From assembly GCF_000685015.1 (NCBI RefSeq), contig NZ_BAYA01000003.1, forward strand, positions 310,001 to 374,000: a DNA stretch of 64,000 nt. The letters are read 5' to 3'. The notes beneath the pieces were generated by a model, which was given only the letters and a program-made list of their open reading frames with translations, ran no database searches and had not been told where the DNA came from. Numbering within the stretch: position 1 is the stretch's first letter; every line of letters begins with the position of its first letter. A program made the position numbers and the translations under genes. Source of the DNA: Paraburkholderia bannensis NBRC 103871. Lineage in GTDB: Bacteria > Pseudomonadota > Gammaproteobacteria > Burkholderiales > Burkholderiaceae. Shown here in pieces: positions 54,601 through 61,361 of the stretch.

Positions 54601-54651
54601 ACGGGCACCGCGGATTCGGATGGATCGGTTATCGCTCACTTGCGCTGGCAT
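48676..54651 (-). CDS. Giant UvrA-like ATPase with four ABC modules (tandem UvrA)
   Basis: This 1991-residue protein is two UvrA-like halves in one chain, against about 940 residues for normal UvrA. Walker A motifs are near residues 38 (GPSGSGKSS), 677, 1054 and 1605 (GVSGSGKST); LSGGE signatures are near 521, 872, 1442 and 1832. DEP(S/T)xGLH Walker B regions follow each. UvrB-binding-like insertions occur after Walker A in both halves. CxxC zinc-finger pairs appear as CPTCGGSG/CPDCDG, CPVCGTSY/CTTCVG and CPACEGQG/CDVCHG, but the first half has a degenerate HCPDSD where a CxxC is expected. It likely recognises DNA damage as an intramolecular dimer. A LexA box lies 83 bases upstream. Confidence 0.9.
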   Translation of the reverse strand: MPAQVSDNRSIRIRGARQHNLKNLDLDLHTGEMTVVTGPSGSGKSSLVFDTLYAEGQRRYVETFSAYARQFLDRMDRPQVDRVDGVPPAIAIDQTNPVRSSRSTVGTMTELNDHLKLLYARAANLFDRVTAQPVRHDTPETIYAELLARTAVGDPRLVVTFPVELPDTTTEEEVQQWLSASGYTRVQAQREVKTADGTRKVLDVVADRFRVQKAEKSRVVEAIEASLKRGAGRVNIYVVSETDAAGEVSDTKSEPQIWRFSTGLHCPDSDLRYADPQPALFSFNSAYGACEVCRGFGRVIGVDWGLVIPDARKSLRGGAIKPLQTPAWKECQDDLMRYAAKAGIPRDTAWAELTQEQRDWVLNGTPDWKGSWQSQWYGVKRFFQYLESKAYKMHIRVLLSKYRSYTPCETCGGARLKTEALQWRLGTQANADEVLAPSARFLPHGVDWSRAQLEALPGLTLHDVMLLPIERIRRFFDNLSLSSALLDDALKLLLAEVRTRLKYLCDVGLGYLTLDRQSRTLSGGEVQRINLTTALGTSLTKTLFVLDEPSIGLHPRDLNRIVEAMQRLRDAGNTLVVVEHDPSVMLAADRLIDMGPGPGERGGTIVYDGTPNDIRSSGTLTGEYLGGHRAVADASHWERRPVDAQTPSLLLEGASEHNLRDVTVQIPLQRLVCVTGVSGSGKSTLVQDVLYPALARHLGKATESPGAYRALTGAEQITDAVFVDQSPIGKTARSNPASYVGAFDEIRKLFAKAPLAKQRGYSAGMFSFNSGEGRCPTCGGSGFEHIEMQFLSDVYLRCPDCDGSRYRPEVLEVKIERGGRLLSVADVLDLTVSEAAQCFAQDAEVLRVIQPIVDVGLEYVKLGQPVPTLSGGEAQRLKLAGYLAETAQARGKDKAAGGRLFMFDEPTTGLHFDDIAKLMRAFGKLLAGGHSLLVIEHNLDVIRAADWLIDLGPEGGDAGGEVVCVGTPDDAIACPRSHTGAALERYEAALGHGVEPVLAEEEGIALQTAMRAAQARREIQGEDVVRIVNAREHNLKALDVDIPHGRFNVITGVSGSGKSTLAFDILFHEGQRRYLESLNAYARSIVQPAGRPEVDAVYGIPPTVAIEQRLSRGGRKSTVATTSEVWHFLRLLYVKLGMQHCVHDGTPVTSQSADAIVAQLLREHRGQHVGLLAPLVVNRKGVYTDLAKWAKGRGNTHLRVDGEFVPVAPWPKLDRFREHTIELPVGDLVIEPENEAQLRQMLETTLEAGKGVVHLLAPLDGLDDALGNGTSTSQIGAVKVLSTRRACPVCGTSYPELDPRMFSYNSKHGWCTTCVGTGLALTREQRAAYDDTVMSADDRGREQTLPSEEQEPEGMADEPCPDCHGTRLNPEARAVTFDEHAIVEVAQWTVAQTRQWVESLELNGRDAQIARDVISEIRSRLQFLEEVGLGYLSLDRAAPSLSGGEAQRIRLAAQLGSNLQGVCYVLDEPTIGLHPRDNQILLNALRNLGDKGNTLVVVEHDEDTIRRADHIIDIGPSAGKRGGRVVAQGKVADLAAQPDSLTGRYLANPIVHPLQPRREVKPARAGHEAVPAQWLTVHGGKLHNLRDVTAQIPLGRLVAITGVSGSGKSTLARDVLLSNLLDAVGRSVLSSPAERRARKSAKESAPSAAERRSSVLARTSAKPKLEVAHVWQGCDSITGWESIDRVLEVDQTPIGKTPRSCPATYIGVWDAIRRLFADTLEARARGYSASRFSFNTGDGRCPACEGQGVRTIGMSFLPDVKVPCDVCHGQRFNPETLAVSWRGRNIGEVLTMEIDEAVEFFASITSISHPLQLMKDVGLGYLTLGQPSPTLSGGEAQRIKLVTELSKVRDDITRRGQKAPHTLYVLDEPTVGLHMADVARLIRVLHRLADAGHSVVVIEHDLDVIAEADWIIDLGPEGGVGGGTIVGAAQPEGLVKVAASHTGVALKPVLARTAADAPQTDAAANGVANEVASDVAGKPEGARRRAGASQG
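53896..53941. repeat. Inverted pair of TTTCCGAT dyads inside the UvrA-like gene
   Basis: An exact motif copy (TTTCGTATCGGAAA, 53896-53909) and a near copy (TTTCCGATACGACA, 53928-53941) face each other. Thirteen-base arms CGTATCGGAAACC and GGTTTCCGATACG could form a stem with a 14-base loop in the mRNA, about 240 codons into the gene. Confidence 0.6.
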
Positions 54652-54734
54652 TCCGGATGGATCACAGGCGTGGGAACCGGGCGACAGGCCCGGCCGCTTT
54701 CGGCCCGATCGGGCGGGCAGAGTGTTTGAGATTT

Positions 54735-54754
54735 TACTGTATATTTATACAGCA
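54735..54754. promoter_or_regulatory. LexA (SOS) box upstream of the UvrA-like gene
   Basis: TACTGTATATTTATACAGCA matches the E. coli LexA consensus TACTGTATATATATACAGTA at all but three positions, with intact CTGT-N8-ACAG core. It lies 83 bases before the UvrA-like start, in a promoter-like AT stretch. It indicates damage-inducible expression. Confidence 0.88.
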
Positions 54755-54799
54755 TGTTGGGCACGTGCTGAAACGCTCCCACAGCGGCTTTGCGGCCCG

Positions 54800-54839
54800 G
54801 CAACTCAGCCGGATGGCTTAGGCCATCCGGCTGAGTTGC
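54800..54839. terminator. Perfect 18-bp hairpin at the end of the TPR transferase gene
   Basis: GCAACTCAGCCGGATGGC (54800-54817) and its exact complement (54822-54839) enclose the loop TTAG. It starts 2 bases after the stop of the transferase on the minus strand. There is no U run on either side. It separates that gene from the SOS promoter of the UvrA-like gene. Confidence 0.65.
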
Positions 54840-54840
54840 G

Positions 54841-57258
54841 TCAGTTCCCGGTTTCCTGCGGGCCCTGGCGCGCGCCGGCCCACTCGCGCCACATCGCCTC
54901 GTACGCAGTTTCCATACCGCGCGCAAACCGCGCGCCGTCCATGAGTGGCGAGGCCTCCATCCGGGCGCGCAAGGTCGCGCGCAGATAAGCAAGACGCGGC
55001 AAATAGCTGGCGAGCGACACCACGGTCTGCACGAAATCCTCGTCGGAAAATGCGGCGAGCGCATCCAGCCCCAGATTCGCCAACTGTGACAGCCCGGCCC
55101 GGCCTGCGCAGGTCGCGCCGACCCGCGTCACCACCGGCACGCCCATCCACAGCGCGTCGAGCGTCGTGGTGTGGCCGTTGTACGGCAGCGTGTCGATGCC
55201 AAGGTCGATCTCATGGTACGTACGCAAATACGCGTCGCGCGGCTGGAACGGCACGAAACGCACGCGCGCCGCATCGATGCCGTGACGCGCGAGACGCGCC
55301 GCCAGGCGCGCCTGGGCATCGCCCTGCGCGGCCATCAACAGGAGACGCGCATTCGGCAACGCAGCCAACACGCGCGCCCACAATTCGAGCGTGGCGTCCG
55401 TCAATTTGCACGGATTATTCAGGCTGCCGAGCGTGACGTACCCCGCTTTCATCGCGGGCAGCGCATTGACCGCGGGTTCGCTCGCGAGCGGGTCGTAGCA
55501 CCAGAACGTATCGGGCATGCGCACCGTGCGTTCGGTGTAATGCGCCTCGAACGAAGGCGGATCGAGTTGCGCATCGGTAAAGCGGTAGTCGATGGCCTCG
55601 ATACCCGTCGTGCCGGGATAGGCCAGCCACGCGACCTGCACCGGCGCCGGTTTGCGCGCGAACAGCAAGGGCCGGCCATCGGCCATATGCATCGTGAGGT
55701 CGACGAGAATATCGATGCCGTCCGCGTGGATTTGCTGGGCAAGCGCCGCATCGCCAAGATGGCGCACGTCGTGCCACACGTCCACGTAGCCCGCGAGACG
55801 CGCGGTGACTTCATCGGGTCGCACGACGCTCGAATAGGCGTGAATCTCGAAGCGGCTTCTATCGTGGTTCGACAACAGCGGCGTCATGAACAATGCCTGG
55901 CAATGCTCACGAAAATCCGCCGATACATAGCCGATTTTTAGCCGGCGCTCCTGCAAGCCTGCGGGTGCATGCGAAAACCGCTGTGCACGCAACGGCATCT
56001 CGTGCTGCATCGACCAGCGGCGCGCCTCTTCCAGGATTGCGTCCGGCGTTGACGACTGAAACGAGAGCGCGTAAAGCAGGTTGCTGTGCGCGGTGAGATT
56101 GTCCGGATCGCTCTTGACGGCGCGCTGGAAACACGCGACGCCTTCGTCAAGCTCGCCGCGATCCTTTAAAACGTTGCCGAGATTGTTGAGCGTGGGTGAA
56201 TGCTCCGGCGCAAGTTCAAGCGCCTTGCGCAGCAGCGCACATGCCCTGTCGTGATGACCCAGCGCGCGCTCCAGATTCGCAGCGTTATTCCAGGCATCGA
56301 CGAAATCAGGACGCGCACGGATCGCGGTCTCGAATGCGTCCATGGCCGCTTTATGCTCGCCCAGTTCGCGGCACACGTTGCCGAGATTGTTGGCCGCTTC
56401 GGCATGGGACGGATCGATCGACAGTGCATGCCGATACTGCGCCTGAGCCTCGCTACGTTGACCAAGCGCGTGCAGCGCGTTGCCGTAGTTGTAGGCCGCA
56501 TGCGCGAAGTGCGGCGCAATCTTCAGCGCACGTTCCAGCACGTTCGCGGCCTCTTGCGGATTGCCTTCGTCGAGCAGCAACGCGCCCAGGTTCACGAGCG
56601 CCGCTGTCGAATCGGGCGCAGCCGCAGCGGCTTCGCGCAGCAACGCCAGCGCTTGCGCGCGCTGACCTTGCGCGCGCATCAGCGTGCCGAGATTCACCAG
56701 CGCTTCGACATTGCCCGGTTGCGCCGCAAGCGCGCGTTCATAAGCTTGCTGCGCGCGCACTGGATCGCCGAGCAACTGGCGGCAAATGCCGAGGTTGTTG
56801 TATGCGTCGGCGCGCTGCGGATCGCGCTGCGTGACGCCGTCCCACGCCTGCGCCGCGTCGTGATGCGCGCCCTGCGCCTGCAAGGCGCTGGCCAGCCCGA
56901 ACCAGTGATCCGGGTCGGCGGCGTCCTCCTCCAGCAACGCGCGATAGGCTGCGGCGGCCTCGGCGTGGCGATGCGCAAGCGCATACGCCTGCCCGATGGC
57001 CTCGCGATAGCGCCGACTGGCTGGCTCGATGTCGAGGGCTCGCGCGAGACCCGCGATGGCATCAGGATAGCGCCCCTGCTGGATCGCGATGACCGCGAGC
57101 CGGAAATGCGCAGGGCCATGCAAAGGGTCAAGTTCGACGATACGCCCATAAGCCGCCTGGGCGGCAGCAAAGTCGCCAGCGATATGTCGCTCGTGTGCCT
57201 GCTGGAAAAGGTCTTCTATTTGCATCCGGACGCACAGGTCGATGGGATAAACGTCCAT
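54841..57258 (-). CDS. TPR protein with SPINDLY/OGT-type O-linked GlcNAc transferase domain
   Basis: This 805-residue protein has about ten tetratricopeptide repeats in residues 10-400 (for example GPAHFRLAVIAIQQGRYPDA and HAEAANNLGNVCRELGEHKA). A GT41-like catalytic domain follows, with RLKIGYVSADFREHCQALFM, DILVDLTMHMADGRPLLFAR, VQVAWLAYPGTTGIEAIDYR and LDALWMGVPVVTRVGATCAG. Family members transfer a sugar from a nucleotide sugar to protein serine or threonine; the TPRs hold the target. ATG 57225 (MQIEDLFQQAH) is a good alternative start. No flagellin or adhesin gene adjoins it. A perfect hairpin follows the stop. Confidence 0.9.
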   Translation of the reverse strand: MDVYPIDLCVRMQIEDLFQQAHERHIAGDFAAAQAAYGRIVELDPLHGPAHFRLAVIAIQQGRYPDAIAGLARALDIEPASRRYREAIGQAYALAHRHAEAAAAYRALLEEDAADPDHWFGLASALQAQGAHHDAAQAWDGVTQRDPQRADAYNNLGICRQLLGDPVRAQQAYERALAAQPGNVEALVNLGTLMRAQGQRAQALALLREAAAAAPDSTAALVNLGALLLDEGNPQEAANVLERALKIAPHFAHAAYNYGNALHALGQRSEAQAQYRHALSIDPSHAEAANNLGNVCRELGEHKAAMDAFETAIRARPDFVDAWNNAANLERALGHHDRACALLRKALELAPEHSPTLNNLGNVLKDRGELDEGVACFQRAVKSDPDNLTAHSNLLYALSFQSSTPDAILEEARRWSMQHEMPLRAQRFSHAPAGLQERRLKIGYVSADFREHCQALFMTPLLSNHDRSRFEIHAYSSVVRPDEVTARLAGYVDVWHDVRHLGDAALAQQIHADGIDILVDLTMHMADGRPLLFARKPAPVQVAWLAYPGTTGIEAIDYRFTDAQLDPPSFEAHYTERTVRMPDTFWCYDPLASEPAVNALPAMKAGYVTLGSLNNPCKLTDATLELWARVLAALPNARLLLMAAQGDAQARLAARLARHGIDAARVRFVPFQPRDAYLRTYHEIDLGIDTLPYNGHTTTLDALWMGVPVVTRVGATCAGRAGLSQLANLGLDALAAFSDEDFVQTVVSLASYLPRLAYLRATLRARMEASPLMDGARFARGMETAYEAMWREWAGARQGPQETGN

Positions 57259-57611
57259 TGTAATCGGCCAATGTGTCGGGCACTCGATGCCATGAATCCT
57301 TCATTTTGAAAGCAAACATTTGATTCGGAGTGCCATCTGATATGACATTGAAAATGCGCTCGTTAATTAACTTGATCGGCGCTTTACGGAGATTTGCGTC
57401 GATTTGACACGCGCAGATTCGGCGCATTCCTTCACACAATTTGGCACACTGAAAGAGTCACGAAAGCATGAGCGCGCAGGTGCCAGTCCCGCCTCATCGA
57501 GGCACTTGCGCCCCGCATCCGGTGCCGGCAGTCGCCGGCGCACCAAGGTGGGCGAACGTTGCGCCAGCATCCAGTTCTGCGCGGCGCGCCCCCGCAAACA
57601 GGAGCCCGATG
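57259..57611. other. Divergent intergenic region before adhP
   Basis: A 353-base gap without a supported ORF. The left part is AT-rich and suits promoters in both directions. TGGCAC at 57442-57447 looks like a sigma-54 -24 element, but lacks the matching GC at -12. Confidence 0.5.
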
Positions 57612-58640
57612 ATGAGCAAGACAATGCAGGCAGCCGTGGTTCGTGCCTTTGGCAAGCCACTGGTTATCGAAGAAGTGGCGATTCCCGAGCCAGGCCCCGG
57701 CGAACTCATCGTGAAGATCGAAGCCTGCGGTGTGTGCCATACCGACTTGCATGCCGCACACGGCGACTGGCCGGTCAAGCCCCAACCGCCCTTCATTCCG
57801 GGCCATGAGGGTGTCGGCTTCGTGGTGGGTGTGGGCAGCGGCGTGAAGCACGTGAAGGAAGGCGACCGCGTGGGCATTCCGTGGCTCTACTCGGCGTGCG
57901 GACATTGCGAGCATTGTCTTGGCGGCTGGGAAACGCTCTGCGAACAGCAGAAAAACACCGGCTATTCGGTCAACGGCGGCTTCGCGCAATATGCAAAAGC
58001 CGATGCGAACTACGTGGGCCTGCTGCCCAAGGGCGTGAACTTCATCGATATCGCACCAGTACTTTGTGCAGGCGTCACGGTCTATAAAGGCCTGAAAGTG
58101 ACCGATACGCGCCCCGGCAATTGGGTCGTGATTTCGGGTGTGGGCGGACTCGGCCACATGGCCGTGCAATACGCGCGGGCGATGGGCCTCAACGTCGCCG
58201 CCGTCGATGTTGACGATACGAAACTCGAACTGGCGAAACGTCTGGGCGCTACCGTCACGGTCAACGCGAAAACCACCGATCCGGCGGCTTATCTAAAGAA
58301 GGAAATAGGCGGCGCACATGGCGTGCTGGTGACCGCAGTTTCGCCGATCGCCTTTTCGCAGGCACTGGGGATGGTGCGGCGCGGCGGCACGGTGTCGCTC
58401 AACGGCCTGCCGCCGGGCGACTTCCCGCTGCCGATCTTCGACATGGTGCTAAGCGGCGTGACCGTACGCGGCTCGATCGTCGGCACGCGGCTCGACCTGG
58501 AAGAGTCGCTGATGTTCGCGCAGGAAGGCAAGGTCAAGGCGACCGTCAGCACTGACCGGCTCGAAAACATCAACGACGTTTTTGCACGCATGGAACGCGG
58601 CGCAATCGAGGGCCGCGTGGTGCTCGATTTCGCTAACTGA
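57612..58640 (+). CDS. adhP: Zinc-dependent alcohol dehydrogenase (AdhP type)
   Basis: This 342-residue cytosolic medium-chain dehydrogenase converts primary alcohols and aldehydes with NAD. Catalytic zinc ligands are Cys42 in ACGVCHTD and His65-Glu66 in PGHEGVG. The structural zinc uses Cys96, 99, 102 and 110 in [15 protein letters not shown]. The NAD-binding motif is [16 protein letters not shown] 57612 is chosen with GGAG 7 bases upstream; ATG 57609 just before it is equally readable. It stands alone, followed by a strong bidirectional terminator. Confidence 0.94.
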   Translation: MSKTMQAAVVRAFGKPLVIEEVAIPEPGPGELIVKIEACGVCHTDLHAAHGDWPVKPQPPFIPGHEGVGFVVGVGSGVKHVKEGDRVGIPWLYSACGHCEHCLGGWETLCEQQKNTGYSVNGGFAQYAKADANYVGLLPKGVNFIDIAPVLCAGVTVYKGLKVTDTRPGNWVVISGVGGLGHMAVQYARAMGLNVAAVDVDDTKLELAKRLGATVTVNAKTTDPAAYLKKEIGGAHGVLVTAVSPIAFSQALGMVRRGGTVSLNGLPPGDFPLPIFDMVLSGVTVRGSIVGTRLDLEESLMFAQEGKVKATVSTDRLENINDVFARMERGAIEGRVVLDFAN

Positions 58641-58674
58641 TGCGTAGAACGGCTTGATTTACGCCGTAAAAAAT

Positions 58675-58713
58675 AAGCGCCGGGGCAGTACATCGCCCCG
58701 GCGCTTTCTCTTC
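58675..58713. terminator. Bidirectional terminator after adhP
   Basis: AAGCGCCGGGGC (58675-58686) and its exact complement (58695-58706) form a 12-bp stem, with TTCTCTTC on the plus side and U6 on the minus side. It serves adhP and the convergent ABM monooxygenase gene. Confidence 0.9.
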
Positions 58714-58747
58714 TGAACGCGATCAGCGCGTCAGCAATGCATCAACG

Positions 58748-59047
58748 TCAAGCGGCGATATCCACGCCCACCAGCGTCTTGACGTCCACCGGCGCGGCCA
58801 GCCAGTCGCCGATCTTGCCGCGAAACGCCACGTAGTGCGCGCTGTCGCGATGCGCCTGCACCGCCGCTTCGTCCACGTAGGTCTCAAAGAGGTGAAAGCC
58901 CGGCACACCATCTGCGCGACGCAGCAGGTCGTAGCGGCGATTGCCCGCTTCCTTGCGCGTTTCGGCCACCATGTGGCGCAGTTCCGCTTCGAGGTCGGCG
59001 ACGTGCTCAGCCTTGGGCGTGAGGCTCGCAAAGAGATAAATGCTCAT
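58748..59047 (-). CDS. ABM-domain quinol monooxygenase-like protein
   Basis: This 99-residue ferredoxin-like dimeric alpha/beta protein of the antibiotic biosynthesis monooxygenase family (YgiN-like) shows the pattern LFASLTPKAEHVADLEAELR, the helix RHMVAETRKEAGNRRYDLLR, and FHLFETYVDEAAVQAHRDSA. Members act on quinols or polyketide quinones without cofactor. It is 57 bases downstream of the OYE gene on the same strand, so it probably works with it in quinone or electrophile metabolism. A long palindrome lies in between. Residue-level activity cannot be proven. Confidence 0.9.
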   Translation of the reverse strand: MSIYLFASLTPKAEHVADLEAELRHMVAETRKEAGNRRYDLLRRADGVPGFHLFETYVDEAAVQAHRDSAHYVAFRGKIGDWLAAPVDVKTLVGVDIAA

Positions 59048-59067
59048 CAGGATGTCCTTATCGTCAA

Positions 59068-59091
59068 CGGACTTTCCGATCGGAAAGTCCG
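59068..59091. repeat. Perfect 24-bp palindrome between OYE and ABM genes; contains dyad copy 5
   Basis: CGGACTTTCCGA joined directly to its reverse complement. The centre contains TTTCCGATCGGAAA, the fully symmetrical form of the repeated window motif (59073-59086). It lies in the 57-base gap inside the OYE-ABM unit. Confidence 0.8.
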
Positions 59092-59104
59092 GTATCTACG
59101 CAGC

Positions 59105-60199
59105 TTACGCCTTGTAGCGTTCGAGCCAGTGCGCGTACGGCGTGGGCAGCGTCCACGCCGCGCGATCGACCTTCAGTTCCTGCGCGGCGAAATACGGCCA
59201 GTGCGGGTTCGCCAGATGTGCGCGGCCGACCATCACCAGATCGAGCTGTTCCGACGCGACGGAACGCTCGGCCAGTTCCGGCGTGCCGATACCCCATGCC
59301 GACGACACCGGCAGACCGGCAGCGCGGCGCACCTTCTGCGCGATCGGCGCGAGGAACGCCGGCGCCCACGGAATCTGCGCGGTCGGCGTCGAGAACCCGA
59401 CGCTCACGCTCAGCATGTCCAGACCTTCGCGCTTGAAGTTCTTCGTGAGTTCGATCGATTCGGCGAGCGTCTGCTCGTCGCGGCCGTCGTATTCGATCAC
59501 GCCAAAACGTGCCGTCAGTGGCAGGTGTTCCGGCCAGACCTTGCGCACGGCAGCGAGCGTTTCCAGAAGGAAACGGCTGCGGTTTTCGAGGCTGCCGCCA
59601 TAGGCGTCGGTGCGCTGGTTCGAATGTTCCGAGAAAAAGCTCTGGCCAAGGTAGCCATGCGCGAAGTGCAGTTCAAGCCATTCGAAGCCCGCATCCAGCG
59701 CGCGCTTTGCCGCCGCGACGAAATCCTCGCGCACTCGCGCGATGTCGTCGATCGTCATTTCCTGCGGCACCTTCGGCAAGTTCGCGCCAAACGGAATCGC
59801 GGACGGCGCGATGGTCTGCCAGCCGCGCGCGTCGCCTTCGGCGATATGGTCGTCGCCTTCCCACGGACGGTTCGCGCTCGCCTTGCGGCCTGCGTGTGCG
59901 ATCTGGATGCCGGGCACCGAGCCTGCAGCCTTGATGGCGGCGACCGTCGGCGCAAAGGCCCTGGCCTGCTCGTCGTTCCAGATACCCGTGCAGCCCGGCG
60001 TGATGCGGCCTTCAGGCGACACCGCCGTCGCCTCGACGATCACGAGGCCCGCGCCGCCACGGGCGATCTGCGCGTAATGGACGTGGTGCCAGTCGTTAAT
60101 CATGCCGTCGACGGCCATGTACTGGCACATCGGCGGCACGGCGATGCGGTTACGCAGGGACACATCTTTGAGCTTGAACGGTTCGAACAATGCGGACAT
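59105..60199 (-). CDS. Old-yellow-enzyme family NADPH:flavin oxidoreductase
   Basis: This 364-residue FMN TIM-barrel ene-reductase of the YqjM/xenobiotic-reductase branch has the conserved Cys25 in PPMCQY (typical of that branch), HYAQIARGGAGLVIVEATAV, ELHFAHGYLGQSFFSEHSNQ with the His pair region, and DAYGGSLENRSRF for FMN binding. Such enzymes reduce activated alkenes, nitro compounds and quinones with NAD(P)H. It is followed by the ABM monooxygenase gene in the same direction and preceded by a DJ-1-like gene with its own terminator. It is part of an apparent electrophile-stress cluster with a TetR regulator. Confidence 0.93.
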   Translation of the reverse strand: MSALFEPFKLKDVSLRNRIAVPPMCQYMAVDGMINDWHHVHYAQIARGGAGLVIVEATAVSPEGRITPGCTGIWNDEQARAFAPTVAAIKAAGSVPGIQIAHAGRKASANRPWEGDDHIAEGDARGWQTIAPSAIPFGANLPKVPQEMTIDDIARVREDFVAAAKRALDAGFEWLELHFAHGYLGQSFFSEHSNQRTDAYGGSLENRSRFLLETLAAVRKVWPEHLPLTARFGVIEYDGRDEQTLAESIELTKNFKREGLDMLSVSVGFSTPTAQIPWAPAFLAPIAQKVRRAAGLPVSSAWGIGTPELAERSVASEQLDLVMVGRAHLANPHWPYFAAQELKVDRAAWTLPTPYAHWLERYKA

Positions 60200-60316
60200 C
60201 TACTGCTCTCCTTGATCGGCGCGCACCGGCATTCCGGCTGACATTCGCGCCCTTGAAAAAACGGTGAATGGAGTAATCGGGATTTCCTTTCGTCACGCGT
60301 TATCGCGGCAAGCAAC

Positions 60317-60359
60317 AAAAAACCCTCCACGCGCCGCGTAGGTCGCGGCGCGCGGGGTT
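60317..60359 (-). terminator. Terminator between DJ-1-like and OYE genes
   Basis: On the minus strand an imperfect GC-rich stem AACCCCGCGCGCCGCG pairs with CGCGGCGCG...GGGTT and runs into six U. It ends the DJ-1-like transcript, so the OYE gene probably has its own promoter. Confidence 0.75.
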
Positions 60360-60407
60360 ACTTGAAGTTGCTTGAAGTCGACGAAAGGAAACGGGGATAA
60401 GCGACGC

Positions 60408-61091
60408 TTACTTCTTGCCCAGCAGCGCGAGCAGCGCTTCGGCGACCGGCTCGGACGATGCCGGATTCTGGCCCGTGATGAGCAGGCCATCGGTGGCGAC
60501 GTGCGGCGCCCAGTCGGCCGCCTTCGAGTAATTGCCGCCGTTTGCCTTGAGCATGTCCTCGACGAGGAACGGCACCACGTCCGTCAGTTGCACCGCGTCT
60601 TCTTCGCTGTTCGCGAAGCCGGTGACGTTCTTGCCGGCCACGATCGAGCGGCCATCCGCACCCTTGACGTGACGCAGCACGCCCGGCGCATGGCACACAG
60701 CCGCCACCGGCTTGCCTGCCGCAAGCGTCTTTTCGATCAGCGCGATCGACTGCGGATCTTCTGCGAGATCCCAGAGCGGGCCGTGGCCGCCCGGATAGAA
60801 CACCGCGTCGAAGTCGTTCGCGTCGATATCGGCGAGACGTTTCGTATTGGAAAGTTCGGCTTTTGCGGCCGCGTCGGCATCGAAGCGGCGCGTGGCATCG
60901 GTCTGCGCCGAGGGATCGCTGCTCTTCGGGTCAAGCGGCGGCTGGCCGCCCTTGGGCGAAGCCAGCGTGATCTTCGCGCCTGCGTCGCGCAGCGCGAAGT
61001 AAGGGGCGGCAAATTCTTCGAGCCAGAAACCCGTCTTCTTGCCCGTGTTGCCGAGTTCGTCGTGCGAAGTCAAAACGATCAGTACGTTCAT
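60408..61091 (-). CDS. DJ-1/PfpI family protein (class I glutamine amidotransferase-like)
   Basis: This 227-residue cytosolic protein has the nucleophile elbow PVAAVCHAPGVL (Cys133, His134) and a Glu25/26 in FWLEEFAAP that could complete the site. TSHDELGNTGKKTGFWLEEF marks the HchA-like/glyoxalase III-like subgroup of short type. The proteins detoxify glyoxals or repair glycation, or act as chaperones. ATG 61091 has AAGGAC 8 bases upstream; an earlier ATG at 61136 lacks one. A TetR operator lies 93 bases upstream, so control by the neighbouring TetR is likely. A near-copy of the repeated dyad lies inside the gene (60840-60854). Confidence 0.9.
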   Translation of the reverse strand: MNVLIVLTSHDELGNTGKKTGFWLEEFAAPYFALRDAGAKITLASPKGGQPPLDPKSSDPSAQTDATRRFDADAAAKAELSNTKRLADIDANDFDAVFYPGGHGPLWDLAEDPQSIALIEKTLAAGKPVAAVCHAPGVLRHVKGADGRSIVAGKNVTGFANSEEDAVQLTDVVPFLVEDMLKANGGNYSKAADWAPHVATDGLLITGQNPASSEPVAEALLALLGKK

Positions 61092-61183
61092 CGATGTGTC
61101 CTTGTGTCGATGATGCCGGAACGCTTGCGCGTCCATGGAACCGGTCTCTCGCGCTGCATCACTATGTTCAGCGCTCGTTCAAT

Positions 61184-61198
61184 TAGACCGGTCGTCTA
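61184..61198. promoter_or_regulatory. TetR operator 1 (TAGACCGGTCGTCTA)
   Basis: A perfect TAGAC-N5-GTCTA dyad upstream of the DJ-1-like gene. It is identical at 14 of 15 positions to operator 2 in front of the tetR gene. It is similar to the E. coli NemR site (TAGACC half). Confidence 0.8.
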
Positions 61199-61361
61199 GT
61201 TACTTGCCGCATGACACGACTCTTCACGAAGACGCCCGCTTAGGGACGTCCGAGCGATGATGTCATGCCGATGTGGCGTATTGGTTACGCCTTGAAGTAC
61301 GACCTTTGGTTAAAACTTGTGGCTACAACCTGCGGATACGACCGGGTCATGCGTTCGCGAT

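Noticed and set aside
57442..57460. Sigma-54-like element TGGCAC upstream of adhP
   Set aside because: The required GC at the -12 element with correct spacing is missing.
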